Counted from the first letter of the stretch, positions 26,380-34,683 are shown. The stretch is DNA of 64,000 nucleotides from Phenylobacterium parvum (GCF_003150835.1 NZ_CP029479.1:558001-622000); one strand, 5' to 3'. Notes: generated by a model from the sequence alone, not told the origin. Made by a program: numbers and translations.

Positions 26380-26413
26380 AGCCCCGCTCCCCCGGGGCTC
26401 CAACTTCGAGGTG
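26380..26413 (+). promoter_or_regulatory. leader hairpin and conserved translation-start box, gene 1
   Basis: AGCCCCG, six-base loop, CGGGGCT (26380-26399) is followed directly by CCAACT and then GAGGTGTGTG before the ATG. The segment from CCAACT to the ATG is nearly identical in the leader of gene 2, although the hairpin sequences differ. Confidence 0.6.
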
Positions 26414-26419
26414 TGTGTC

Positions 26420-26527
26420 ATGTCTCTCGCTTATGTTGAACGTCTCATTGACCGTCTGACCCCGGCCTATCTCCTGGCCCTGAGCCTGACTGTCGCGGTG
26501 GCCTCTGTCGTTTCCCTTCTGGGCTGA
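26420..26527 (+). CDS. 35-aa single-helix membrane peptide, tandem copy 1
   Basis: Begins MSLAYVERLIDRLTP, an amphipathic stretch, followed by a 20-residue hydrophobic helix (AYLLALSLTVAV, then ASVVSLLG). GAGGTG is six to seven bases upstream of the ATG, and a textbook terminator follows the TGA. It aligns without gaps to the second peptide with 16 of 31 identical residues (shared core LIDR-TP--LL-LSL--AV-S). It is divergent from tetR. Architecture recalls type I toxin or stress-peptide genes (TisB, Ldr), but no family is recognised. Too short for most gene callers. Confidence 0.8.
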   Translation: MSLAYVERLIDRLTPAYLLALSLTVAVASVVSLLG

Positions 26528-26546
26528 GGTCTCTCCAGGACGTCTT

Positions 26547-26571
26547 AAGGGCCCCTTCGGGGGCCCTTTTT
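26547..26571 (+). terminator. intrinsic terminator of membrane peptide gene 1
   Basis: AAGGGCCCC, TTCG tetraloop, GGGGCCCTT followed by TTT: perfect nine-pair stem, 19 bases after the stop. It isolates gene 1 from gene 2. Confidence 0.93.
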
Positions 26572-26634
26572 GTTTGTCTGCTCGGCCCTGCCGGCCGGTT
26601 GATGTGCTGCAGCGCAAAAAACGCAAATCGCATC

Positions 26635-26662
26635 TTTACAGCGTTCAGATATGTGCTATCTA
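26635..26662 (+). promoter_or_regulatory. promoter plus inverted-repeat operator of membrane peptide gene 2
   Basis: TTTACA (26635-26640), 16-base spacer, TATCTA (26657-26662), with AGATA (26647-26651), five bases, TATCT (26657-26661). Spacing is identical to the gene 1 promoter while the remaining spacer bases differ, which argues for selection on the repeat. Confidence 0.75.
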
Positions 26663-26686
26663 AGCATTGTTCAAATCGTTCTCCCC

Positions 26687-26714
26687 GCGCCGATAGGCGC
26701 TCCAACTGAAGGTG
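26687..26714 (+). promoter_or_regulatory. leader hairpin and conserved translation-start box, gene 2
   Basis: GCGCC, loop GATA, GGCGC (26687-26700) is followed by TCCAACT and GAAGGTGTGT, as in gene 1. The hairpin sequence is different but its position is kept. Confidence 0.55.
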
Positions 26715-26722
26715 TGTTTGTC

Positions 26723-26845
26723 ATGACCCCGTCCTCCTGCCCCTCCAACGCCATTGAAACCCTGATCGACCGGGCCACCCCGATCTTCCTCCTGTCCCTC
26801 AGCCTCGTGGCGGCCGTTGGCAGCCTGCTGATCTCAGTCGGCTGA
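26723..26845 (+). CDS. 40-aa single-helix membrane peptide, tandem copy 2
   Basis: Begins MTPSSCPSNAIETLIDRATP, followed by a hydrophobic helix (IFLLSLSLVAAV, then GSLLISVG). It is the paralogue of the 35-aa peptide, with a longer N-terminus containing a single Cys6. AAGGTG lies about eight bases upstream of the ATG. An in-frame ATG at 26651 lies inside the operator, so it is not the start. Own promoter and terminator. Predicted to insert in the inner membrane; function unknown. Confidence 0.8.
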   Translation: MTPSSCPSNAIETLIDRATPIFLLSLSLVAAVGSLLISVG

Positions 26846-26876
26846 AGGGCCTCTTCCTCCTCGACTTCCTCCCACT

Positions 26877-26904
26877 GGGGGCCCCTTGCGGGCCCCCTTT
26901 TTTT
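26877..26904 (+). terminator. intrinsic terminator of membrane peptide gene 2
   Basis: GGGGGCCC, five-base loop, GGGCCCCC followed by seven T: strong stem and T tract, 31 bases after the stop. Confidence 0.93.
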
Positions 26905-27035
26905 GTCTTGCGACTGTCACTGGCCCGAGGAGCGGGAATCGCCGCCTAATCCCCCATAACCCCTGTGGAGGAGTGGCGACTTCCGGACCTTAACCTTCCG
27001 AAATGACTCCCGTGGCAAGGCAGGAGGCGCCGGCC

Positions 27036-27596
27036 ATGCAGGTGCTTGACCGTGCGCCTTCAGGCTGGCCAGCCCTGGTCCTCAACGCGGATTTCCGTCC
27101 GCTGAGCTACTACCCCCTGTCCGTCTGGCCTTGGCAGGACGTGGTCAAGGCCGTCTTCCTCGAGCGGGTCGAGGTGATCTCCACCTACGAACAGGAGGTG
27201 CGCTCCCCCTCATTCGCCATGCGGCTGCCCTCGGTGGTCTGCCTCAAGGAATACGTCGCCCAGGACCGGCCGCCGGCCTTCACCCGCTTCAACGTCTTCC
27301 TGCGGGACGGCTTCGCCTGCGCCTACTGCCGGCGGGCCGAGGACCTGACCTTCGATCACGTCATCCCCAGGTCAAGGGGAGGGCGAACCAGTTGGGGCAA
27401 CATCGTCACCGCCTGCTCGCGCTGCAACCTCGCCAAGGGCGGCCGCACCCCCGAGGAAGCCCGCATGTCCCTGCTGAGGCGGCCCGCCCGCCCGACGGCC
27501 TGGGAGCTTCAGGAACAGGGCCGCCGGTTCCCGCCCAACCACCTTCACCAGTCCTGGGTGGACTATCTCTACTGGGACGTGGAACTGGACCCCTGA
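27036..27596 (+). CDS. HNH endonuclease family protein
   Basis: 186 aa. The HNH core is CAYCRRAEDLTFDHVIPRSRGG followed by NIVTACSRCNLAKGGRTP (read in two parts): two CxxC zinc pairs, the catalytic His in FDHV and the Asn/His region. The N-terminal domain (LVLNADFRPLSYYPLSVWPW) and C-terminal tail HQSWVDYLYWDVELDP are those of a stand-alone HNH protein common in proteobacteria, not a restriction enzyme. ATG 27036 has AGGAGG eight bases upstream; an earlier in-frame ATG at 27003 is less likely. Role unknown. Confidence 0.87.
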   Translation: MQVLDRAPSGWPALVLNADFRPLSYYPLSVWPWQDVVKAVFLERVEVISTYEQEVRSPSFAMRLPSVVCLKEYVAQDRPPAFTRFNVFLRDGFACAYCRRAEDLTFDHVIPRSRGGRTSWGNIVTACSRCNLAKGGRTPEEARMSLLRRPARPTAWELQEQGRRFPPNHLHQSWVDYLYWDVELDP

Positions 27597-27621
27597 CGCG
27601 CCTTCAGCCGCCTGGCGAACG

Positions 27622-28179
27622 TCAGATCTTCTCGCTGATCCGGATGGCCGTCCGGCAACCGAGGCGGATTGCCGCCGCCAGGAGAGGATAACCCGGCGCC
27701 TCCCGGGCGCCTTCCTCGACAGCGAGATCGCGATGGGACAATTCCTCGTCCCTGAACTCCGAGAGCTCGTCGGCAAGGGCGGGCTCACGGTCGGCCAGTT
27801 CAGCCACCTGCCCGGCATAGTGCTCGCCGATCACCGTCTCCACCGCCTCCGTGCAGGCATGGGCCGCCTTCTCCCCGAGCAGGGCGGTCCCGACGCCCAG
27901 GGCGAAACCTGCGACCCTCCAGAGGGGGGTCATCAGGGTGGGGCGTACTCCCCGTTCCGCCAGCAGGGCCTCGAACCGGGCGAGGTGGCGGGCCTCATGG
28001 GCCTCCATCTCTTCCAGCTGGCCGGCGATCCGTGCCTTGCCGGGCGCTGAGCCGAGTACGGCCCGCTGCCCGCGATAGATGTGTACGGCGCCGAGTTCGC
28101 CCGCATGGTCGACCCGGAGGATCTCCGCCAGGCGGGCTGCGCCGGCGCCGGCGCCTGGCCGAAGTGGGGTGCGGTTCAT
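27622..28179 (-). CDS. coq7: demethoxyubiquinone hydroxylase Coq7
   Basis: 185 aa di-iron hydroxylase that adds the last hydroxyl in ubiquinone synthesis. Iron ligands fall in RVDHAGELGAVHIYRGQ (Glu), EEMEAHEARHL (Glu and His), AVETVIGEHY and RDEELSHRD. The ATG overlaps the dsbB stop (ATGA), so the two are translationally coupled. Peripheral membrane enzyme. Confidence 0.93.
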   Translation of the reverse strand: MNRTPLRPGAGAGAARLAEILRVDHAGELGAVHIYRGQRAVLGSAPGKARIAGQLEEMEAHEARHLARFEALLAERGVRPTLMTPLWRVAGFALGVGTALLGEKAAHACTEAVETVIGEHYAGQVAELADREPALADELSEFRDEELSHRDLAVEEGAREAPGYPLLAAAIRLGCRTAIRISEKI

Positions 28180-28718
28180 GGCGCCCGCCGATCCATGCGC
28201 CAGGCCAGAAAGCCGAGGAAAGCCAGTCCCAGGGACACAAGGACATTCCATCCCGCCATGGACAGGCCCAGCAGCCTCCAGGCCGCCTCATCGCACGCTG
28301 GCGGTTTCACCTTCAGCGTCCCGTCCAGCAGGCCGGACATGTCGAGGTCTGAGACGGAACCCCCCGCGCCGGCGCAGGCCCCGGGGCCCGGCCACCACTT
28401 CCATTCCGCCCCGGCGTGATAGGCGGCGAGGCCGGCGCCGAAGAGGAAGATCCCGCCCAGTCCAAGGGCGAGCCAGGGCCTCAGCCGGCGACCCGGCGCA
28501 AGACGAAGGACCAGGAGACCCGCAAGGGCGAGGCCGCCGGCGACCCAGTAGACCTCCCGCTGCTTCAGGCAGAGGAGGCAGGGCGCATAACCGCCGAAGC
28601 GCTCGAAGGCGTGGGCGGTCGCGAGCATGGCCACGCTGGCCGCCAGGGCGAGGGCCGGCCAGGTCGCCGGGAGGCGGTCGCGGAGGGCCTGCGCGGTGCC
28701 TGGGGAAGATGTCGCCAT
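28176..28718 (-). CDS. dsbB: disulfide bond formation protein B
   Basis: 180 aa, four membrane helices. DsbB reoxidises DsbA and passes electrons to ubiquinone. The first redox pair is CLLC (Cys47, Cys50) and the second pair is Cys115 and Cys142 in the second periplasmic loop. Coupling with coq7 is sensible because DsbB uses quinone. Confidence 0.92.
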   Translation of the reverse strand: MATSSPGTAQALRDRLPATWPALALAASVAMLATAHAFERFGGYAPCLLCLKQREVYWVAGGLALAGLLVLRLAPGRRLRPWLALGLGGIFLFGAGLAAYHAGAEWKWWPGPGACAGAGGSVSDLDMSGLLDGTLKVKPPACDEAAWRLLGLSMAGWNVLVSLGLAFLGFLAWRMDRRAP

Positions 28719-28760
28719 GCCCGGCTTATCCCCTGAAAACCGCGCGGGTCCAAGGGGGGC

Positions 28761-29339
28761 TCACGTCAGGATCTTCCAGGCGATGAACGCCGCCGCCAGC
28801 AGGCCGCCGCCCGCCAGGACATACACCGTCATGCGACGCTCGAACTCCGCCAGCAGGGCTGGGCCGTAGAATTTGAGGATGGCGGCGGTCAGGAAGAAAC
28901 GCGCGCCCCGGGTCACCACGGAGGCCCAGATGAAGGTGAAGAAGGAGAAATGGGCCAGTCCGGAGGCGATGGTGACCAGCTTGTAGGGCACGGGGGTCAA
29001 CCCCTTGATCAGGATCACCGCCAGGCCCCACTGGCTGAACCAGGCTTGGAAGGCGTCTCGGCCCTCGGCGTGTCCCATCAGCTTCAGGAGAGCCAGGCCA
29101 AGGGGCTCCAGGTAGTAGCCGATGGCGTAGCCGAGGATCCCGCCGGCCACCGAGGCCGCCGTGCAGATGGCCGCATAGACGAAGGCCCTGTCCCGGCGCG
29201 CCAGGACCATGGGCGCCAGCATGACGTCCGGCGGGATCGGAAAGAATGAGCTTTCGGCGAAGGATACGGCGGCCAGGGCCCAGGGGGCTCGCCGGGACCC
29301 CGCGAGGGCCAGGACCTTCTGGTAGAGGCGGCGGAGCAT
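28761..29339 (-). CDS. YqaA/DedA family membrane protein
   Basis: 192 aa. The SNARE-associated/DedA core is visible: SFAESSFFPIPPDVMLAPMV, GGILGYAIGYYLEPLG, KGLTPVPYKLVTIASG and a C-terminal helix. Members are proposed lipid or undecaprenyl-phosphate flippases; the role here is inferred. The ATG follows feoB by 11 bases on the same strand, so it may belong to the feo operon. Confidence 0.88.
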   Translation of the reverse strand: MLRRLYQKVLALAGSRRAPWALAAVSFAESSFFPIPPDVMLAPMVLARRDRAFVYAAICTAASVAGGILGYAIGYYLEPLGLALLKLMGHAEGRDAFQAWFSQWGLAVILIKGLTPVPYKLVTIASGLAHFSFFTFIWASVVTRGARFFLTAAILKFYGPALLAEFERRMTVYVLAGGGLLAAAFIAWKILT

Positions 29340-29350
29340 GCTCTTCGACC

Positions 29351-31210
29351 TCAGCCCAGACCAAGGGCGGTCGCGCCCTGGTAGACCAGGAAGGCCGCGG
29401 CATAGGCGAGGGCCAGCATGTAGCCGAACATGACGGACGGCCAGAGCCACCCGCCTGTCTCGCGCTTCACCACGGCGAGGGTCGCCACGCACTGGGGCGC
29501 AAACACATACCAGGCCAGGAAGGCGAGGCCGGAGGCCAGCGACCATTGCCGGGCGAGGATGCCCGCCAGGGCTCCCTCTTCGCCGCCGACGGCGTAGATG
29601 GCGCCCAAGGCGGCCACTGCGACCTCCCGGGCCGCCATGCCGGGGATCAGGGCGACCACCATCTCCCAGCTGAAACCGATGGGCGCGAACAGCGGCTCCA
29701 GGAAGTGGCCCAGCCGGCCCGCGGCGCTGTAGGCGATGGCGGGCCCCTCGGCCCCTGCAGGAGGTGAGGGCCAGCTAGAAAGCGCCCAGACGAGGACCAT
29801 GAGCGGCAGGATGATCCGACCAGCCCGGCTGATGAAGGCCCCCGCCTTCTGGCCCAGGTTGCGCAGGACATTGCCGGGCTCCGGGCGCTTGTAGTCCGGC
29901 AACTGCATCATGAAGGGCTCGGCTCCGCCCCTCCAGAACACCCTGCGGATCAGGAAGGCGACGATCAGGGCCGAGAGGATGCCGGCGGCGTAGAGGGCGA
30001 ACATCACCAGGCCCTGGAGGCTCAGGAAGCCGCCCACCGTACGGTCGGGGATCAGGGCGCTGATGATAAGGGTGTAGACGGGGATGCGCGCCGAGCAGGT
30101 CATCAGGGGCGCGGTCAGGATGGTGGTCAGCCGGTCCCGCCGACTGTCGATGACCCGGGTCGACATGATGCCGGGAACCGCGCAGGCGAAGCTCGACAAC
30201 AGGGGAATGAAGGCCCGCCCATGAAGGCCCGCCCCGCCCATGATCCGGTCCATCAGGAAGGCGGCCCTGGCCATGTAGCCCGTGTCCTCAAGCAGGAGGA
30301 TGAACAGGAAGAGGATCACGATCTGCGGCAGGAAGACGAGGACGGATCCCACCCCGGCTATGAGGCCGTCGACGACCAGGCCGGTGATCCAGCCCGGGGG
30401 CAGGAGTCCTGTGGCGATACCCCCAAGGGCCGCGAAGCCCGCCTCGATCAGGTCCTGGGCCGGACCTGCCCAGGTGAAGACCGCCTGGAACATCAGGAAC
30501 AGCAGGCCCAGCAGGACGGCGACACCGGCGATGGGGTGAAGCAGCAGGGCGTCCAGGCGTCCGGTCAGGGTGTCGGGCCGGCTCGGCGGCTTCACCGCGG
30601 CGCGCATCAGGTCACGCGCCCGGCGGTGGGCGTCGCGCACCTCTGCAGCGCTCGGCTCGCGCCAGCCTGAGTCCGACGGCGCCGGCACGGAGTCCGCCTG
30701 GGCGGCGGCCAGCGCCAGGAGGGCGTCCAGTCCCCGCTTCCGGGTCGCCACCGTGGCCGTGACCGGAACGCCGAGCCCGCGCGAAAGGGCCTCGAAGTCG
30801 ATGGCGATGCCCTGTCGCTCGGCGATGTCGATCATGTTCAGCACGAAGACCAGGGGGCGTCCTGTCGACTTCAGTTCCAGGGCGAGCCGGAGCACGAGCC
30901 CGAGGTTGGTGGCGTCGGCGACGCAAAGGATCACGTCCGGAGCGGGCTCGTCCTTCAGCCGGCCCAGCACCGCATCCCGCGTCACCGCCTCGTCCGGGGA
31001 GCGGGCCCTCAGGGAATAGGTCCCCGGTAGGTCGACCAGTCGGACGCGCCGTCCGTCCGGCAGGTCCGCGACGCCCTCCTTCCGCTCGACCGTCACCCCG
31101 GCGTAGTTGGCGACCTTCTGGCGGCCGCCGGTCAGGGCGTTGAACAGGGCCGTCTTGCCGCAGTTCGGATTACCGACGAGGGCGAAGGTAGCGAAAGGGG
31201 TCGCGTTCAC
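29351..31210 (-). CDS. feoB: ferrous iron transport protein B
   Basis: 619 aa inner-membrane Fe(II) importer. The N-terminal G domain has G1 GNPNCGKT, G3 DLPG and G4 NMID. The membrane part has the two Gate segments, including FIPLLSSFACAVPGIMSTR and IPGMAAREVAVAALG. It is shorter than E. coli FeoB (about 770 aa), within the normal range of short FeoBs. The start overlaps feoA by four bases; a Fur-like box precedes feoA. Confidence 0.95.
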   Translation of the reverse strand: MNATPFATFALVGNPNCGKTALFNALTGGRQKVANYAGVTVERKEGVADLPDGRRVRLVDLPGTYSLRARSPDEAVTRDAVLGRLKDEPAPDVILCVADATNLGLVLRLALELKSTGRPLVFVLNMIDIAERQGIAIDFEALSRGLGVPVTATVATRKRGLDALLALAAAQADSVPAPSDSGWREPSAAEVRDAHRRARDLMRAAVKPPSRPDTLTGRLDALLLHPIAGVAVLLGLLFLMFQAVFTWAGPAQDLIEAGFAALGGIATGLLPPGWITGLVVDGLIAGVGSVLVFLPQIVILFLFILLLEDTGYMARAAFLMDRIMGGAGLHGRAFIPLLSSFACAVPGIMSTRVIDSRRDRLTTILTAPLMTCSARIPVYTLIISALIPDRTVGGFLSLQGLVMFALYAAGILSALIVAFLIRRVFWRGGAEPFMMQLPDYKRPEPGNVLRNLGQKAGAFISRAGRIILPLMVLVWALSSWPSPPAGAEGPAIAYSAAGRLGHFLEPLFAPIGFSWEMVVALIPGMAAREVAVAALGAIYAVGGEEGALAGILARQWSLASGLAFLAWYVFAPQCVATLAVVKRETGGWLWPSVMFGYMLALAYAAAFLVYQGATALGLG

Positions 31211-31509
31211 GCCGCTTCCCGCGCCAGGATGACGTTCATCGCCTCGCTGCGCCGGAGGGCGACGCGCATGTCATCCACCTTCACGGCGATGGGATCGCCG
31301 CCCAGCAGGCCCTCGTGCAGGACCGTGACCCGGGCGCCCTCGACGAAACCGAACTCCAGGAGGCGCAGCTCCAGCTCCTCGGGGTCAAGGGCGTCCACGC
31401 TCCGGACCTGTGCGGCCTGGACCTCGATGATCACCCCCCGGTCGCCGGGGCGCGCTTCGCCCAGCCGGAAGGCCGGTCTGTCGTCCGCCGTCCGGGCGTC
31501 GATGGGCAT
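31207..31509 (-). CDS. feoA: ferrous iron transport protein A
   Basis: 100 aa SH3-like cytoplasmic partner of FeoB: LGEARPGDRGVIIEV, LLEFGFVEGARVTVLHEG and DDMRVALRRSEAMNVIL are family segments. First gene of the feoA-feoB unit, with a four-base overlap. Confidence 0.92.
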   Translation of the reverse strand: MPIDARTADDRPAFRLGEARPGDRGVIIEVQAAQVRSVDALDPEELELRLLEFGFVEGARVTVLHEGLLGGDPIAVKVDDMRVALRRSEAMNVILAREAA

Positions 31510-31536
31510 GGGCGATCTCCGGCGCGCGGCGGAAAT

Positions 31537-31551
31537 TGAGAACGGTTTTCA
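31537..31551. promoter_or_regulatory. Fur-like box upstream of feoAB
   Basis: TGAGAAC-G-GTTTTCA is a 7-1-7 inverted repeat with one mismatch, 28 bp upstream of the feoA start. It fits the heptamer symmetry of Fur sites and the iron-repressed behaviour expected of feoAB. Confidence 0.6.
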
Positions 31552-31635
31552 TCTGAACTTGCTCGCGGCAAGACGCAACCCCGACAGAAAACGGATGCGG
31601 GACGGCGGAGCAGGGGGTATCACCGGCTCGCACCC

Positions 31636-31720
31636 GCGGGCGTGGCGGAATTGGCAGACGCGCCGGACTCAAAATCCGGTTCCGCAAGGAGTGTCGGTTC
31701 GACCCCGACCGCCCGCACCA
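31636..31720 (+). tRNA. tRNA-Leu (CAA)
   Basis: Acceptor stem GCGGGCG/CGCCCGC with encoded ACCA end. The anticodon arm is CCGGA, loop CTCAAAA, TCCGG, giving anticodon CAA that reads TTG codons. There is a long variable arm, as in all leucine tRNAs, and the T-loop GGTTCGACCCC is intact. 85 nt. Confidence 0.95.
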
Positions 31721-31771
31721 GTCGTTCCCGGGCCGGCCCCGCCGCCCCCCTGAAGAAAGGCAAGTCCGCGA

Positions 31772-33076
31772 ATGAAGGTGCTGCGGAGCCTGCGCCTGCT
31801 CTATGTCCAGGTCCTGGTGGCGATCGTCCTCGGCATCCTTGTCGGATTCTGGTGGCCTGAGATCGGGGTGGCCCTGAAGCCGCTGGGCGACGCCTTCGTC
31901 AGGCTGATCAAGATGGTCATCGCCCCGGTGATCTTCTGCACCGTCGCGGCCGGCATCGCCCGCATGAGCGACATGAAGGCCTTTGGCCGGTTGGGCCTTC
32001 GCACCCTCATCTACTTCGAGGTGGTTTCCACCCTGGCCCTCGTGATTGGACTTGTCGTGGGCCGGGTCGTCCAGCCTGGCGCGGGGTTCAACGTCGATCC
32101 CGCCTCCCTCGATCCCTCAATCGCCGCGGGATATGTCGAGAAGGCTACGCATGGGGCCACCCTTTCTGAGTCGCTCCTGGCCGTCATTCCGGAGGCATTC
32201 TTTGGCGCCTTCGCGGAGGGAAACCTCCTGCAGGTCCTCCTTATCGCCATCCTGACCGGCTTCGCCTGCACCCGGCTTGGTGACTTCGGCCGGCAGGCCG
32301 CCGACGTCTTCGACAACATCTCGCACCTGTTCTTCGGCGTGATCCAGGTGGTGGTGAAGTTCGCCCCCGCCGGCGCCTTTGGCGCGATGGGATTCACCAT
32401 CGGCAAGTTCGGCCTGGCGGCCCTGATCAAGCTGGGCGCCCTGGTGGCCACCTTCTACGCCACCTCGCTTGTTTTCGTGCTGGTCGTGCTGGGGCTGATC
32501 GCCGCCCTCGCCGGTTTCTCTATCCTGAAGTTCCTGCGCTACATCCGCGAGGAGCTGCTGATCGTCCTGGGGACCTCCTCCTCGGAGTCTGTCCTGCCCC
32601 AGATGATGCAGAAGCTTCAGCAACTGGGGGCGGGGAAAACCACGGTGGGTCTCGTCATCCCTACCGGCTACAGCTTCAACCTCGACGGCACCAACATCTA
32701 CATGACCCTGGCGACCCTGTTCCTGGCCCAGGCCATGAACATACCCATCACCCTGGGGCAGGAGCTGACCCTACTGGGGGTCGCCATGCTGACCTCGAAG
32801 GGCGCCAGCGGCGTGACCGGCGCCGGCTTCATCACCCTGGCGGCCACCCTTGCAGTGGTTCCCGATATCCCGATCGCCGGCCTCGCCCTCCTTGTGGGCG
32901 TCGACCGGTTCATGAGCGAGTGCCGCGCCCTGACCAACCTGGTGGGGAATGGTGTCGCCGCCCTCGTGGTGGCCCGCTGGGAGGGCGATCTCGACCGCGA
33001 CCGGCTCCGCGAAGAGCTCGACCGCGGTCCGCCCGCCGTCCCCGCCCGGGCATCCGCCGCGAGCGGGGCCGACTGA
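31772..33076 (+). CDS. dctA: C4-dicarboxylate:cation symporter DctA
   Basis: 434 aa inner-membrane importer of succinate, fumarate and malate. Signatures are the serine-rich [31 protein letters not shown] and [14 protein letters not shown], with eight helices and two hairpin loops expected. It starts 52 bp after tRNA-Leu with AAAGG upstream. It converges with a GST gene. Confidence 0.95.
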   Translation: MKVLRSLRLLYVQVLVAIVLGILVGFWWPEIGVALKPLGDAFVRLIKMVIAPVIFCTVAAGIARMSDMKAFGRLGLRTLIYFEVVSTLALVIGLVVGRVVQPGAGFNVDPASLDPSIAAGYVEKATHGATLSESLLAVIPEAFFGAFAEGNLLQVLLIAILTGFACTRLGDFGRQAADVFDNISHLFFGVIQVVVKFAPAGAFGAMGFTIGKFGLAALIKLGALVATFYATSLVFVLVVLGLIAALAGFSILKFLRYIREELLIVLGTSSSESVLPQMMQKLQQLGAGKTTVGLVIPTGYSFNLDGTNIYMTLATLFLAQAMNIPITLGQELTLLGVAMLTSKGASGVTGAGFITLAATLAVVPDIPIAGLALLVGVDRFMSECRALTNLVGNGVAALVVARWEGDLDRDRLREELDRGPPAVPARASAASGAD

Positions 33077-33082
33077 TCGGCT

Positions 33083-33700
33083 TCAGGCGGCGGCGCTGGG
33101 CCGGGCCTTGGTGCGTTCGAACCAGGCGCGGATGTTGCCCGCCTCGTCCGGGATGGGCTGGCCGACCTGGGCGCCGAAGGCCAGGAAACCGAACAGCAGG
33201 ATGTCGGCCAGGGTGAAGCGCTCGCCGGCCACCCAGGTCCGTCCGGCCAACAGGCCGTCCAGCCAGATCAGCCGGTCGCGGGCGATCTCCTTGAGTTCCT
33301 TGGCGCCGTCCGAACCCACCAGCTTGATCCGGTTGGCGAACAGGGCGCGACCTTCGGCGGCGCGGAAGCCATTGGCCATGGGCTCGCAGATATTCAGGTC
33401 GATGCGGCGCACCCACATGCGGGTCTCGGCTCGCTCTTCCGGGGTCGCCCCGATCAGCGCGGGCCCGGAGCCAACCTCCTCGAGGTACTCGCAGATGGCG
33501 GTGATCTCGGAGATGGTCTTGCCGTTGTCCAGTTCCAGCGCCGGAAGCTGGCCGGCGACGTTGACGGTCGAATTGAAGGGCGGCCGCCGGTTCTCGCCGC
33601 CCATGAGGTCGACTTCATGCTTCGGGATGTCCAGGCCCTTTTCGGCGATGAACATGCGCACGACGTGCGGATTGGGTCCGACGGAATTGTAGAGTTTCAT
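33083..33700 (-). CDS. glutathione S-transferase family protein
   Basis: 205 aa. N-terminal thioredoxin-like half (MKLYNSVGPNPHVVRMFIAEKG), with VAGQLPALELDNGKTISEITAICEYLEE as the glutathione-binding cis-Pro and Ser/Glu region (listed in part). Helical C-terminal half with FTLADILLFGFL. Substrate unknown. The catalytic residue is probably Ser6 or Asn11 instead of a Tyr, as in beta/theta-like classes. Confidence 0.9.
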   Translation of the reverse strand: MKLYNSVGPNPHVVRMFIAEKGLDIPKHEVDLMGGENRRPPFNSTVNVAGQLPALELDNGKTISEITAICEYLEEVGSGPALIGATPEERAETRMWVRRIDLNICEPMANGFRAAEGRALFANRIKLVGSDGAKELKEIARDRLIWLDGLLAGRTWVAGERFTLADILLFGFLAFGAQVGQPIPDEAGNIRAWFERTKARPSAAA

Positions 33701-33836
33701 CCTGGGTCTCCTGCCTTTGCCGCGATTAGCGGGACGCCGGACGAGCCCGTCAAGCCGGACCCTACGTCAACCTGACGGTGCTTGTCCGCCCCGCCCCGCC
33801 GCGCCTAGGCTGCGAGTGTTCAAGGGGAGCCACCGC

Positions 33837-34670
33837 ATGACCGACCAGCCCATCCTTCTCGTCGATGACCCGGCGCCGCATATCCGCCGGCTGACGCTCA
33901 ACCGCCCTGAAAAGCGCAACGCCCTCTCCAACGCCCTGCGCGGCGAGCTCTTCGCCGCCCTGGAGGCGGCAGACCAGGATCCGCAGGTGCGGGTCATCAT
34001 CCTGCGCGGCGCCGGCCCCTGCTTTTCCTCGGGCTACGACCTCGCCGGGGTTGGCGCCCTGCCGTTCCATACGGCTGGCGGCCAGGGCCAGTGGGCCCGC
34101 CACGTGGTCGAGGGCTGCTTCCGCATGTGGGACATGGCCAAGCCGATCATCGCCCAGGTGCATGGGTGGTGCCTCGCCGGGGGGTCTGAACTCGCCGTCG
34201 CCTGCGATCTTGTCTACGTCGCCGAGGACGCGAAGATCGGCTACCCCGCCGTGCGCACCATGAGCCCGCCGGACAACATGTACCACGCCTGGATTGTCGG
34301 GATGCGCGCGGCCATGGAGCTGATGCTCACGGGCGACGCCTTCGATGGCCTTGAAGCGGTGCGGCTGGGCTTCGCCAACCGGGCCTTCAAGGCCGATGAC
34401 CTGGAAGGCGAGGTCCTTGCCATGGCGGAGCGCATCGCCATGGTCGATCCCGAGCTCGCCCAGCTGAACAAGCGCCTGGTCCATCGCCAGATGGAGGCCA
34501 TGGGCATGCGCGCCGGAATCCGGGCTGGCACCGATCTTCATGCGCTCGGCTGGCACACGCCCGCCAGCCGCACCTACATGGCGGAGCTGAGGCAGGGCGT
34601 GACCAAGGCTCTCAACACCCGGGACTCGGCCTTCGGCGACTATCGGACCGGCGACAAGGCGGGGGGCTGA
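33837..34670 (+). CDS. enoyl-CoA hydratase/isomerase family protein
   Basis: 277 aa crotonase-fold enzyme: LTLNRPEKRNALSNAL, oxyanion segments CFSSGYDLAG and VHGWCLAGGSELAVACD, and IGYPAVRTMSPPDNMYHAW where a catalytic Glu would usually be found. Here that stretch lacks an obvious Glu, so it could be an isomerase or have another activity. The ATG follows GGGGAG. Confidence 0.88.
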   Translation: MTDQPILLVDDPAPHIRRLTLNRPEKRNALSNALRGELFAALEAADQDPQVRVIILRGAGPCFSSGYDLAGVGALPFHTAGGQGQWARHVVEGCFRMWDMAKPIIAQVHGWCLAGGSELAVACDLVYVAEDAKIGYPAVRTMSPPDNMYHAWIVGMRAAMELMLTGDAFDGLEAVRLGFANRAFKADDLEGEVLAMAERIAMVDPELAQLNKRLVHRQMEAMGMRAGIRAGTDLHALGWHTPASRTYMAELRQGVTKALNTRDSAFGDYRTGDKAGG

Positions 34671-34683
34671 GGTCCCCGCCGGA

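Noticed and set aside
27036-27596. HNH protein as part of a defence or restriction system
   Set aside because: No methyltransferase, helicase or other defence gene is adjacent; the domain form is a common stand-alone HNH protein.
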